From Arenibacter troitsensis (lineage in GTDB: Bacteria; Bacteroidota; Bacteroidia; Flavobacteriales; Flavobacteriaceae): a stretch of 64,000 bases of DNA. The DNA lies in contig NZ_FXAO01000001.1 in NCBI RefSeq assembly GCF_900177645.1, forward strand, positions 62,001 through 126,000, read 5' to 3'. This document shows, piece by piece, positions 44,107 through 52,559 of this stretch; the first letter of the stretch is position 1, and each line of letters starts with the position of its first letter. A model generated the notes under the pieces. That model made no database searches. It was given only the letters and a program-made list of their open reading frames with translations, and was not told where the DNA came from. The translations under genes and the position numbers were made by a program.

Positions 44107-44174
44107 AACTAAAAAATTAGTTTAAACTAAATATTTAGTTATATTTGTTATAATGTTCAACTAAAAAGTTAGTT
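44107..44174 (+). promoter_or_regulatory. Three BlaI-type operators around a promoter
   Basis: Three 16-base palindromes share the form AACTAA-N4-TTAGTT: 44107-44122, 44125-44140 and 44159-44174. TATATTTG (44140-44147) matches the -7 consensus and lies between the second and third operators. The first two cover the -33 region, and the third ends two bases before the start codon at 44177. This predicts tight autorepression of the blaI-M56 operon. Confidence 0.75.
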
Positions 44175-44176
44175 AA

Positions 44177-44539
44177 ATGAAACAGTTAACCAAGGCAGAG
44201 GAGGAAGTAATGCAGGTTCTATGGCAGTTGCAGAAATGTAATGTGGCCGCAATTATTGATGAACTTCCAGAACCCAAACCGGCGTACAACACGGTTTCCA
44301 CTATTGTACGCATTTTGGAAAGTAAAGGTTTTGTAGACCATGAGCAGGAGGGTAGGGGCTATCTTTATTTTCCGTTGATCAAGAAATCGGATTACGGCAA
44401 CCAGTCCATCAACAAATTGGTGGACGGTTATTTCCAAGGCTCATTTAAAAGTATGGTCTCTTTTTTTATGAAAAAGAATGATATGAGCCTATCAGAATTG
44501 GAATCCATACTCAAGGAAATTAAAAAGGAAAAGGAATGA
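44177..44539 (+). CDS. BlaI/MecI-family repressor (first pair)
   Basis: The 120-residue protein is a winged-helix repressor of the BlaI/MecI/CopY type: LTKAEEEVMQVLWQL is the start of the DNA-binding domain, and PKPAYNTVSTIVRILESKGFVDHE holds the recognition helix (about residues 36-59). The C-terminal helices dimerise. In known systems a membrane M56 protease cleaves the repressor after a signal. Here the M56 gene overlaps the stop as ATGA, so the two are translated together. The upstream region holds three matched operators. Confidence 0.88.
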   Translation: MKQLTKAEEEVMQVLWQLQKCNVAAIIDELPEPKPAYNTVSTIVRILESKGFVDHEQEGRGYLYFPLIKKSDYGNQSINKLVDGYFQGSFKSMVSFFMKKNDMSLSELESILKEIKKEKE

Positions 44540-46533
44540 TACGGTATATTCTAGAATGCATGGCCTTCCAGCTATTGTTTTTGATTGTTTACGATCTGTT
44601 CCTGAAACGGGAAACCTTTTTTCAATGGAACCGGGCATACCTGATCGGGACATTTGTGCTTTCCCTATTGCTACCTTGGATAAAGATTGAGGCTTTTAAG
44701 ACTACGGTGTCTTCCGAATATTTTATATATCCCGAGTATTTGTGGGGGATGGATATGTCCGAGGGGATGGTTGTTGCTCCTGAAAATTCTCCATCATTTG
44801 ATCTCTCTGCCATCGAAATAATTTTTTACGGCGGAATGGTCATTGCAGCCTTGCTTTTTGCTTACAAATTGTTCCAAATAAACCGACTAAAACGTCATGG
44901 CGAGATCCGTTACTTTAAAGACTTCACCAGGGTGTTAGTGCGCAATAGTAATATTGCCTTTTCATTTTTCAGGTCGATTTTTTTGGGCGACCAAGTGTTG
45001 CAAAAGGAACATCAAAGCATTATTCAGCACGAGCTGGTACATATAGAACAAAGGCATACCTGGGACCTGTTGTTCTTTGAGCTGGTGCGCATTATAGGCT
45101 GGTTTAATCCTTTGGTCTACGTTTATCAAAACAGGGTTTCAGAATTGCACGAGTTCATCGCCGATGCAAAAGTGGCCAAGACCCATAAGGCGGAGCAGTA
45201 TCAATTATTGTTGTCGCAGGTCTTTCAAACCCAACATATTTCTTTCATCAATCAATTTTTTAAAACATCATTAGTCAAAAAACGAATCGTCATGTTACAA
45301 AAATCAAAATCGAAAAAAGTTTGGCAACTCAAGTATTTATTGTTGTTGCCTTTGGTAGTAGGAATGCTGCTCTATACTTCCTTGGAGGCCCAAGAAAATG
45401 GAATTTCTGAGGAAGAACAGGCTACTAGTGCAGAACAGTTAATAAAAAAAACCAAATTGCCTCAACTTGGTAATCCTAATCAAGACGATGTTGATGTTCC
45501 TTTTTCTCAAGTAGAAAAAGTTCCAATTTTTCCTGGTTGCGAAGACACGGAAAATATGAGGGATTGTTTTCAAAAACAAATACAGAAACATATTGGTAAG
45601 AATTTTAATTATCCAGAAGAGGCCATGGAAAAAGGAATTCAGGGACGCGTAAATGTTATGTTCGTTATTCAGAAAGACGGAAGTATAGGGAATGTTCGCA
45701 TGCGAGCGCCTGATAAAATTTTGGAAGCGGAAGCAGCCCGCATCATTTCCTTACTCCCGAAAATGGTCCCAGGGGAGCACAAAGGGAAAAAAGTACGTGT
45801 ACCTTATTCCATACCAATTACATTTAAGCTGCAGCGACAAGATGAATTTGGTATTAGCAAGAATGATGATGGAACAGTAGATGTAGCCTTCGCAATAATA
45901 GATAAAGTTCCAGTCTTTCCAGGTTGCGAAGATGTAGGGGATGTAAGAGCCTGTTTTAATCAAATGTTACAGAGGCATATTGGAACGAATTTTAGATATC
46001 CTGAACAAGCCCAGGAAATGGGCATTCAGGGACGGGTAAATGTGCTGTTCATTATTCAAAAGGATGGAAGCATAGGTAATGTTAGGTTACGCGGTCCGGA
46101 CAAATTATTGGAAGATGAGGCGGCCCGAATTATTTCTTTGTTGCCGCAAATGACCCCTGGGGAACACCGTGGTGAAAAAGTACGGGTACCTTTTTCGATT
46201 CCGATTACCTTTAAGCTTGAGGGCCCTAAAGACAATGGTACATCTCAATCCCCAGAATTAACGTCTGTTTCGAATACGATGTCTGTAATGGCAATTGTTA
46301 AAAAGGTTGGTGGCAAGGAGTATCTTCGATGTATGGTTACCGATGGAACCAAAGGGTTGCCAGGGGTAAATGTTTCCGTACGAGGAAAAAATGAGGTTGC
46401 GGTTACAGACTTTGATGGGATAATTGAGATCGAAGCCCATACAGGAGACGTCTTAACTTTTCAGTATAAAGGATTGCCTACTACCATGCTTGTTGTTACG
46501 GAACAACAGAAATACCATATTACCAATAAGTAA
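44536..46533 (+). CDS. M56 (BlaR1-like) membrane protease with two TonB-like domains and a carboxypeptidase regulatory-like domain
   Basis: This 665-residue protein has an N-terminal membrane peptidase part (residues 1-300) with zinc site HELVH at 165-169 and further helices, as in BlaR1. Two near-identical TonB C-terminal-like domains follow (about 326-432 and 453-561), each starting KVPIFPGCED or KVPVFPGCED and ending SIPITFKL, and a domain resembling the carboxypeptidase regulatory-like region of TonB-dependent receptors ends the chain (about 582-660). No penicillin-binding sensor domain is visible, unlike BlaR1. A role in sensing the cell envelope or outer membrane is plausible inference. 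The domain duplication appears recent given how similar the copies are. Confidence 0.82.
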   Translation: MIRYILECMAFQLLFLIVYDLFLKRETFFQWNRAYLIGTFVLSLLLPWIKIEAFKTTVSSEYFIYPEYLWGMDMSEGMVVAPENSPSFDLSAIEIIFYGGMVIAALLFAYKLFQINRLKRHGEIRYFKDFTRVLVRNSNIAFSFFRSIFLGDQVLQKEHQSIIQHELVHIEQRHTWDLLFFELVRIIGWFNPLVYVYQNRVSELHEFIADAKVAKTHKAEQYQLLLSQVFQTQHISFINQFFKTSLVKKRIVMLQKSKSKKVWQLKYLLLLPLVVGMLLYTSLEAQENGISEEEQATSAEQLIKKTKLPQLGNPNQDDVDVPFSQVEKVPIFPGCEDTENMRDCFQKQIQKHIGKNFNYPEEAMEKGIQGRVNVMFVIQKDGSIGNVRMRAPDKILEAEAARIISLLPKMVPGEHKGKKVRVPYSIPITFKLQRQDEFGISKNDDGTVDVAFAIIDKVPVFPGCEDVGDVRACFNQMLQRHIGTNFRYPEQAQEMGIQGRVNVLFIIQKDGSIGNVRLRGPDKLLEDEAARIISLLPQMTPGEHRGEKVRVPFSIPITFKLEGPKDNGTSQSPELTSVSNTMSVMAIVKKVGGKEYLRCMVTDGTKGLPGVNVSVRGKNEVAVTDFDGIIEIEAHTGDVLTFQYKGLPTTMLVVTEQQKYHITNK

Positions 46534-46691
46534 ACACTACTATTTATTCCTAAGAAGTGACTATTGTTCTACGGCAATGGTTATTTCATGAAATTTGTAA
46601 CCCATAGGATTGGACTATTGAGGAGGAAATTGACAGCTACAGCCCTTAAATTGATCAAAAAATTGTAATTTCCGCCCAGAATCTGGCATAC

Positions 46692-47168
46692 ATGAGGAAA
46701 GTTGCGGTTTTGGCTTGTTTTTGTCTTTTTACCTCTTGCGACTGGTTTACTTCCAAAGAAGAAAAAACCCAAGATTTGGTAAACGAGGAAATGCGCAATA
46801 TAAATTTTAATGAGGTGGATAAGTATCCCTTGTTTGACAACTGTGATGAAATGTTGGACAAGGAGGGGCAGCTGGAGTGTTTTCAAAATACACTATTGGA
46901 GCAGTATACGGAGACGTTGGAGGATTTTGAGTTTCAATTTGTGTCCGATATCAATACCTCTATATATGTGGATTTTTTGGTAGACTACAAAGGAGAAATA
47001 TCCGTTTTGGAAGTGCAGCGCAACCAGGATATTGAAAATCAGATCCCGGAATTTCGCACAATCATCACCCAAAGCTTAAAAGGATTGCCCCCATTATCGC
47101 CCGCACTAAAAAGAGGGGTCCCGGTTTCCTCAAAATTCAGGATTCCTATTATTGTGAATTCCAATTGA
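46692..47168 (+). CDS. Lipoprotein with TonB C-terminal-like domain
   Basis: The 158-residue protein has a lipoprotein signal ending in FTSC (lipid-modified Cys near residue 16). EVDKYPLFDNCDEMLDKEGQLECF resembles the KVPIFPGCED segment of the TonB-like domains of the preceding M56 protein, and VDFLVDYKGEISVLEVQR and SSKFRIPIIV fit the later strands. It could be a stand-alone TonB-like domain derived from, or acting with, the M56 protein. It is 158 bases after the M56 stop, and no separate function is known. Confidence 0.65.
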   Translation: MRKVAVLACFCLFTSCDWFTSKEEKTQDLVNEEMRNINFNEVDKYPLFDNCDEMLDKEGQLECFQNTLLEQYTETLEDFEFQFVSDINTSIYVDFLVDYKGEISVLEVQRNQDIENQIPEFRTIITQSLKGLPPLSPALKRGVPVSSKFRIPIIVNSN

Positions 47169-47200
47169 AATATAAATCTAGAATATAAACAATTCCTGCC

Positions 47201-47758
47201 TTGGCAAATGAAAAGATAATATTGGGAATAGACCCCGGAACCACCATCATGGGCTTCGGTCTTATAAAGGTGGTCAATAAAAAGATGGAGTTTATTCAAA
47301 TGAACGAACTCCTGCTTCAGAAATATGCCGACCCCTATACCAAGCTTAAACTTATTTTTGAGCGCACCATAGAACTCATCGACACCTACCACCCGGACGA
47401 AATAGCTATTGAGGCACCTTTTTTTGGTAAGAATGTCCAATCTATGCTAAAGCTCGGCAGGGCCCAGGGGGTAGCCATGGCTGCAGGCTTATCGCGTCAA
47501 ATTCCCATCACGGAATACCTTCCAAAAAAGATTAAAATGGCCATTACGGGAAATGGTAACGCCAGTAAGGAACAGGTGGCCAAAATGCTTCAAAGCGTAC
47601 TGGGTTTAAAGTCGCTCCCCAAAAACCTGGACAGTACCGATGGTTTGGCAGCAGCCGTCTGTCATTTTTATAACGAAGGCCGTATAGAAGTGGGCAAAAG
47701 TTATAGCGGTTGGGATGCCTTTGTGAAACAAAACGGTGATAAAATCAATAAACAATAA
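47201..47758 (+). CDS. ruvC: Holliday junction resolvase RuvC, TTG start
   Basis: The 185-residue protein is the RuvC resolvase, which cuts Holliday junctions with RuvAB during recombination and repair. The N-terminal ILGIDPGTTIMGFG carries the first catalytic Asp, AIEAPFFGKNVQ the Glu, and DSTDGLAAAVCHF the last acidic pair. TTG 47201 is the only plausible start: the family begins directly before ILGIDPGT and no in-frame ATG is near. The last residues (DKINKQ) and stop lie in an AT-rich repeat flanking the next gene. Confidence 0.92.
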   Translation: MANEKIILGIDPGTTIMGFGLIKVVNKKMEFIQMNELLLQKYADPYTKLKLIFERTIELIDTYHPDEIAIEAPFFGKNVQSMLKLGRAQGVAMAAGLSRQIPITEYLPKKIKMAITGNGNASKEQVAKMLQSVLGLKSLPKNLDSTDGLAAAVCHFYNEGRIEVGKSYSGWDAFVKQNGDKINKQ

Positions 47759-47785
47759 ACAATAAACAATTGGCAATTGTCAATA
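47746..47785 (+). repeat. Left inverted repeat of the four-helix bundle cassette
   Basis: AACAATAAACAAT repeats and TTGGCAATTG form a 40-base stretch. The right flank at 48165-48207 holds a similar sequence on the other strand (AACAATTAACAAT on its reverse complement). The ruvC stop codon lies inside this repeat. Confidence 0.5.
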
Positions 47786-47792
47786 ATATATC

Positions 47793-48158
47793 ATGGGTAA
47801 TGATAGTAATCCTTTAGCCGATAAGTCCTATGCTTTTGCATTGAAAATTGTAAAATTATATAAAGAAGTTGTTAGGAAGGAAAAGGAGTTTTTGCTATCC
47901 AAACAGCTGTTGAGGGCTGGAACCTCAATTGGGGCCAATGTTTCAGAAGCAAATGGGGCTATTTCAAAAGCTGATTTTTCTGCTAAAATCTCAATTGCTT
48001 ATAAAGAGAGTCTAGAAACTAAATATTGGCTACACCTTTTAAAAGATTCGGATTATATTTCTTCAATTGAAGCAAATAAGTTAATAGCAGAAGAGGCAGA
48101 TGAACTATCTAAAATTATGTTTTCCATTCTTAAGACTTCAAGGTTAAACAAGGGATAA
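47793..48158 (+). CDS. Four-helix bundle protein (S23/IVS-encoded type)
   Basis: The 121-residue protein is helical with KSYAFALKIVKLYKEVVRKEKEF, LLSKQLLRAGTSIGANVSEA and EAKYWLHLLKDSDY-type segments, the signature of the 23S rRNA intervening-sequence protein family. LLRAGTSIGANVSEA near residue 44 is the strongest match. The function of these proteins is unknown, and some copies lie in rRNA intervening sequences. Inverted repeats flank this copy between ruvC and hemW, suggesting a small transferred cassette. Codon use is not clearly different from the neighbours. Confidence 0.8.
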   Translation: MGNDSNPLADKSYAFALKIVKLYKEVVRKEKEFLLSKQLLRAGTSIGANVSEANGAISKADFSAKISIAYKESLETKYWLHLLKDSDYISSIEANKLIAEEADELSKIMFSILKTSRLNKG

Positions 48159-48164
48159 TGATTC

Positions 48165-48207
48165 ATAATTTCCATTGTTTATTGCTAATTGTTAATTGTT
48201 CACTGTA
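48165..48207 (-). repeat. Right inverted repeat of the four-helix bundle cassette
   Basis: CCATTGTTTATTGCTAATTG and GTTAATTGTT mirror the left flank imperfectly on the other strand. The hemW ATG at 48210 comes just after it. Confidence 0.5.
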
Positions 48208-48209
48208 AA

Positions 48210-49343
48210 ATGAGCGGCATCTACATACATATTCCTTTTTGCAAGCAGGCCTGTTACTATTGCGATTTTCATTTTTCCACCAATATGGGGAAGAAGGAGG
48301 CTATGGTATTGGCACTGATAAAGGAACTGGAACTTAGGAAGGAAGCGTTTAAGGATGAGGTAGTAGAGACCATTTACTTTGGAGGCGGAACGCCATCGGT
48401 TTTAAGTGCGGCCGAAATCGACCAGATAATTGGGGCAGTTTATAGTAATTATACCGTAGTAGCTGATCCTGAAATAACTTTGGAAGCTAACCCGGATGAT
48501 CTGTCGAAAGATAAAATAGAGGAATTGGGTAAATCACCCATCAATAGGCTGAGTATCGGTATACAATCCTTTTTTGAGGAGGATTTGAAACTGATGAATA
48601 GGGCACATAATGCCCAGGAGGCCGAAGCATGTATTGCCTTGGCACAGGTTTATTTTGACAATATTTCCATCGATCTTATCTATGGCATTCCCGGAATGAC
48701 CAATGAAAGATGGATTTCCAACATAGAAAAGGCCTTGGCCTTTGGAGTACCCCACATTTCCAGCTATGCCCTTACCGTAGAGCCTAAAACTGCTTTAAAG
48801 ACATTTATAGACAAAGGACTTATCCCGCCCGTGGATGATGAATTGGCAGAAGCCCATTTCCATATCTTGGTCCAGAAATTGTCAGCAGCTGGATTCGTAA
48901 ACTATGAAATTTCCAATTTTGGAAAACCTGGTTACTTTTCTCGGAACAACACGGCTTATTGGCAAGGAAAAAAATACTTGGGGATCGGACCTTCCGCACA
49001 TTCCTATGACGGGGTTAGAAGAGGGTGGAATATTAATAACAATGCAAAATATATAAAAGCGATTGCCCAGAACGAGCTGCCCATGGAAACAGAGGTGCTG
49101 TCCTTAACAGATCGATACAACGAATATGTCATGACCGGTTTGCGTACCATTTGGGGTATATCCCTGGAGCGAATAAAAACCGAGTTTGGCCATAAGTTTT
49201 ATACTTATCTGACGCAACAGGCCCAAAAAAAAATAGAGGACGGATTACTTTACATAGAGAATGATCGTTTATTGGTCTCGAAAAAAGGCAAATTTTTGAG
49301 TGATGGGATTGCAGCCGATTTATTTTTGGTTAACTTGTCCTGA
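48210..49343 (+). CDS. hemW: HemW radical SAM heme chaperone-like protein
   Basis: The 377-residue protein has CKQACYYCDF, the CxxxCxxC radical SAM motif with Phe where HemN has a fourth Cys, which marks it as HemW rather than HemN. ETIYFGGGTPSVL and SLGIQSF-type segments (NRLSIGIQSFFEEDL) follow, and the C-terminal domain is shorter. HemW binds heme and delivers it to respiratory enzymes; it does not act as coproporphyrinogen oxidase. ATG 48210 begins MSGIYIHIPFCKQAC, which is the family start; the longer frame from 48189 runs into the flanking repeat. Confidence 0.88.
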   Translation: MSGIYIHIPFCKQACYYCDFHFSTNMGKKEAMVLALIKELELRKEAFKDEVVETIYFGGGTPSVLSAAEIDQIIGAVYSNYTVVADPEITLEANPDDLSKDKIEELGKSPINRLSIGIQSFFEEDLKLMNRAHNAQEAEACIALAQVYFDNISIDLIYGIPGMTNERWISNIEKALAFGVPHISSYALTVEPKTALKTFIDKGLIPPVDDELAEAHFHILVQKLSAAGFVNYEISNFGKPGYFSRNNTAYWQGKKYLGIGPSAHSYDGVRRGWNINNNAKYIKAIAQNELPMETEVLSLTDRYNEYVMTGLRTIWGISLERIKTEFGHKFYTYLTQQAQKKIEDGLLYIENDRLLVSKKGKFLSDGIAADLFLVNLS

Positions 49344-49367
49344 GCACGATTAAGAAGTTCAACATAC

Positions 49368-50117
49368 ATGAAAACCATAATAAAGTACAATACTAAAAAT
49401 TACACTATAGATTTATCCCAACCCTTGGATATTTCCATACCCATTACTGGAAGGAGTACCAATGTAAATGCATGGTATTTGGACCCGCCGACAATTGAGC
49501 CCCATACCGAAGGGGAATTTATTGGTAAGGTAACGGAAGGGGCGTCTACCAATTTTAACGATATTAGTTTTAATCCCCATGCCCATGGCACCCATACCGA
49601 ATGTATTGGCCATATAACGGAAGAGTTCTATTCCGTAAATAAGAGTCTTTCCAAATTCTTTTTTATGACCGAGGTTATTACCATAGCCCCAGAAAGGATA
49701 AAAGGCGATTTTGTAATCTCCAAAAAACAATTGCAGTATGCCTTGGGCAATAAAAACAGGGAGGCAGTGGTCATACGGACCATCCCTAACCTTAGGGACA
49801 AAATGACTAGGCAATATGCCAATACCAATCCCCCATATTTGTTGGAATCGGCAGCGCAATTGTTGGTGGATAAAGGAGTGGAGCATTTGCTCATAGATCT
49901 ACCTTCAGTGGATAAGGAAAAGGATGACGGAGCCCTCTTGGCACATAAAACTTTTTGGAATTACGATGGGAAACGCAGAATGCAGGCTACTATAACCGAG
50001 TTTGTTTTTGTGGCAAATTCCATTAAGGACGGGAAGTACTTTTTGAATCTTCAGCTTGCTTCATTTGAAAATGATGCCAGCCCCAGTAGGCCTGTTTTAT
50101 ATTTAATAGAGGAATAA
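49368..50117 (+). CDS. Cyclase / kynurenine formamidase-like metal hydrolase
   Basis: The 249-residue protein has the cyclase-family metal motif HAHGTHTECIGHI (about residues 71-83), corresponding to HxGTHxDxxxH. Known members hydrolyse N-formylkynurenine or other amides. The N-terminal LSQPLDISIPITG also fits the family. No tryptophan breakdown genes are nearby, so the substrate is open. It starts 24 bases after hemW and may be cotranscribed. Confidence 0.72.
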   Translation: MKTIIKYNTKNYTIDLSQPLDISIPITGRSTNVNAWYLDPPTIEPHTEGEFIGKVTEGASTNFNDISFNPHAHGTHTECIGHITEEFYSVNKSLSKFFFMTEVITIAPERIKGDFVISKKQLQYALGNKNREAVVIRTIPNLRDKMTRQYANTNPPYLLESAAQLLVDKGVEHLLIDLPSVDKEKDDGALLAHKTFWNYDGKRRMQATITEFVFVANSIKDGKYFLNLQLASFENDASPSRPVLYLIEE

Positions 50118-50128
50118 TAATTAGCGGT

Positions 50129-50488
50129 ATGCGGGTACTTTTGAAAAGTGAGGAATTACTAATGTTCTGTCTGGGTTTATATCTCTTTAGTTTGTTGCAT
50201 TATAGCTGGTGGTGGTTTGTTGGGTTAATTTTGACACCAGATATTGGGATGCTTGGCTATCTTATGGGAAATAGGATTGGTGCCATAGGATATAATACAT
50301 TTCATCATAAAGGCTTGGCCATCACTATTTATTTTCTCGGTATTTATCTTTCATTACCTTTGTGTCAGTTAATAGGGATTATCCTTTTTTCCCACGCTTC
50401 CATGGACAGGATATTTGGTTATGGACTTAAATATAACAAGGGGTTTAAATACACCCATTTAGGAGAAATAGGTAAGGCAAATGAGTGA
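50129..50488 (+). CDS. DUF4260 family membrane protein
   Basis: The 119-residue protein has three to four membrane segments and the PDIGMLGYLMG and HASMDRIFGYGLKY segments of DUF4260. No function is known. Its start follows the cyclase stop by 11 bases, and its stop overlaps the next gene by eight bases, so the three are probably one operon. Confidence 0.8.
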   Translation: MRVLLKSEELLMFCLGLYLFSLLHYSWWWFVGLILTPDIGMLGYLMGNRIGAIGYNTFHHKGLAITIYFLGIYLSLPLCQLIGIILFSHASMDRIFGYGLKYNKGFKYTHLGEIGKANE

Positions 50489-51104
50489 TATATTGGAACT
50501 TTTTTTGGGTCTTATTCTCGGGGCTATCGCCATGTACTGGGTGTTTTCCTTTTTTCGAAAAAAAAGGAGTAAAGAGCTAACGGAACACCAGTCGACCATT
50601 CTATTGGATAAGATAAAAAGCGTTTGTAAATTAATCACCGTAGAAGGTGATTTTGCTGAAATTTATCGGTACGAAAACACTAAAGAACGTTTTCTTAGCT
50701 TGGTAAGCAGCAAAAAGAAAGCTTTGATCATTATAAACGCCAAGGCACATATTGGTTTTGATCTAAAGAAATTGCAAATGTATGCCGATAACGACAAGAA
50801 AAGAATAATCCTTACCAATTTTCCGCAACCTGAAATTTTGTCCATTTCCCCGGAACTACAGTTTTACGATATACAAAACGGACTTTTCAACTCCTTTACT
50901 CCAACTGACCTTACTTCCTTGAATATGGAGGCAAAGCAACACATAAGGGATAAAATCCCCCAAAGCGGTTTAATGGATACCGCAAATAAAGAGGCTTTGG
51001 AAGCTGTGCTTTTAATCGAAAAGATTGTGGAGACCATAGGTTGGAAACTGGACTATTCCGCTCTGGAAATGAACAACAGAAAAAAAGAATTATTGGAGAA
51101 ATAA
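50481..51104 (+). CDS. DUF4230 domain protein with one membrane anchor
   Basis: The 207-residue protein starts with a membrane helix (LELFLGLILGAIAMYWVFSFF, residues 4-24) and a basic stretch, followed by the DUF4230 domain (SVCKLITVEGDFAEIYRYEN onwards). The domain is found in many bacteria without an assigned role. The eight-base overlap with DUF4260 indicates coupled translation. Confidence 0.78.
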   Translation: MSDILELFLGLILGAIAMYWVFSFFRKKRSKELTEHQSTILLDKIKSVCKLITVEGDFAEIYRYENTKERFLSLVSSKKKALIIINAKAHIGFDLKKLQMYADNDKKRIILTNFPQPEILSISPELQFYDIQNGLFNSFTPTDLTSLNMEAKQHIRDKIPQSGLMDTANKEALEAVLLIEKIVETIGWKLDYSALEMNNRKKELLEK

Positions 51105-51214
51105 TTTCCTTTTTTACATAACCCCGATTTGAATCAATTTTATTTATTTTAGCGAAATGATGGTATGGTAATTATAGCACATACTATAGGAAGGACTTTA
51201 AAAACACATTCATT

Positions 51215-51610
51215 ATGAAAACTTTATTTTATACAGTATTATTTTTAACAATGACCATAGCTAGTTATGGTCAAAACGAAGAACATATGAAAAACTTTGA
51301 TTCCAATTTTGTACACACCGTTTTTTTCTGGTTAAAGAATCCTGAAAGCGTTGAGGATAGGAAGGCTTTTGAGAAATCGATCTTAAAATTTATGAGGGAT
51401 TCCAAGTATGCCAAGACCAATTTTGTAGGCATACCACCTAAAGCAACCCGCGATGTTGTGGATGGTTCCTTTACCTATTCCTTGGTAGTTACCTTTGAAT
51501 CTGCAGATGCACAAACAAAATATCAGACCGAAGAAGCCCATAACCTATTTGTAGAGGAATCCAGCAATTTATGGACTAAGGTTATCGTATACGACTCCCT
51601 AGGGATTTAG
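51215..51610 (+). CDS. Exported Dabb-domain protein
   Basis: The 131-residue protein has a signal peptide (KTLFYTVLFLTMTIASYGQ) and a stress-responsive dimeric alpha-beta barrel domain, with FVHTVFFWLKNPES at its start and TYSLVVTFESADAQTKYQT in the middle. The HTVFFWL strand is the usual Dabb opening. Exported Dabb proteins in Bacteroidota have no established substrate. It ends 12 bases before the broken GNAT gene in the same frame. Confidence 0.78.
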   Translation: MKTLFYTVLFLTMTIASYGQNEEHMKNFDSNFVHTVFFWLKNPESVEDRKAFEKSILKFMRDSKYAKTNFVGIPPKATRDVVDGSFTYSLVVTFESADAQTKYQTEEAHNLFVEESSNLWTKVIVYDSLGI

Positions 51611-51622
51611 GCTTGTGTTATA

Positions 51623-52147
51623 TTGACTTTTAGGCATGCCAAGGCCGCGGATTATTTGGAAATCGCCAAATTGCACGTAAAAAGTTGGCAACAGCATTAC
51701 AGAGGTGATTTTAGTGATCATTTTCTGGATGCGGAAGCTGCATTGGAGAGAGAAGAGGTTTGGAAAGATAGACTAAATAATTCCTCTCCTCATCAAGTCG
51801 TTTTGGTAGCTGATTGGGATGGGGAAGTTTGTGGATTTGCCAGTGCCCTTCTTGAGGATGATTCCGAACATGGCCCCTTATTGGACAACTTGCATGTGTT
51901 GGCAACGGTCAAGGGAAAGGGAATTGGTAGACATTTGATGCGCCTGGTGGCCCAAGAAGCATTGAAGAAGAATCCCAAAGGAAAATTGTATTTATAGGTG
52001 CTAAAGAGCAATACCGGCGCTTTGGCCTTTTATGAGCGATTGGGAGGAATAAATTTTGAAACCGTGGTGGGCAATGACATCGGTGATCAGGAGGTGATTA
52101 AAAGTAGGGAAGCATGGGATAGTTTAAAAGAACTTGTCCGCCTGTGA
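51623..52147 (+). pseudogene. GNAT acetyltransferase interrupted by an in-frame amber codon
   Basis: A GNAT frame of 175 codons runs from TTG 51623 (MTFRHAKAADYLEIAKLHVK) to TGA at 52145-52147 with one in-frame TAG at 51995-51997. Before it are the acetyl-CoA-binding segment LHVLATVKGKGIGRHLMRLV and GKLYL; after it in the same frame come VLKSNTGALAFYERLGG, the usual last GNAT strands. GNAT proteins often have Trp in this place, so one TGG to TAG change explains it. The first 124 residues alone lack the C-terminal strands and are unlikely to fold normally. Sequencing error cannot be excluded. Confidence 0.82.
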
Positions 52148-52165
52148 TTTAACAGAACCAATACC

Positions 52166-52525
52166 ATGAACATAGAGGAATTTAGAGAACATTGTATCAA
52201 TAAAAAGGGAGTTACGGAAGAATTTCCATTTGATGCCACTACCTTGGTATTCAAGGTAATGGGGAAAATGTTTGCACTGGTACCTCTGGAAAGGATACCT
52301 TCCCAGGCCAATTTAAAATGTGATCCGGAAAGGGCCATTGAATTGAGGGAAACATACGATGGAAAAATTACAGCGGGGTACCATATGAGCAAAGTACATT
52401 GGAATACCCTTTATCTAGAGACCTTGGCACCTACCTTGGTCCAGGAATTGATAGACCATTCCTATAAACTGGTAGTTGCCGGTCTAACAAAAAAGCTACA
52501 GGCCCAACTTAAGGCTTTGGATTAA
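52166..52525 (+). CDS. MmcQ/YjbR family protein
   Basis: The 119-residue protein fits the MmcQ/YjbR family (double-wing fold): GVTEEFPFDATTLVFKVMGKMFALV near residue 12, LKCDPERAIELRE and MSKVHWNTLYL later. The family may bind DNA but its function is not established. It starts 18 bases after the broken GNAT frame. Confidence 0.82.
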   Translation: MNIEEFREHCINKKGVTEEFPFDATTLVFKVMGKMFALVPLERIPSQANLKCDPERAIELRETYDGKITAGYHMSKVHWNTLYLETLAPTLVQELIDHSYKLVVAGLTKKLQAQLKALD

Positions 52526-52559
52526 CTACATTTGCATAAATTACATTTTATATTCCTAG

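Noticed and set aside
48189-48209. Upstream start of hemW at 48189
   Set aside because: The added residues come from the flanking AT-rich repeat and are not part of the HemW family start.
51998-52147. Separate small gene after the amber codon
   Set aside because: The frame and protein pattern continue the GNAT fold, so it is the end of the same broken gene.
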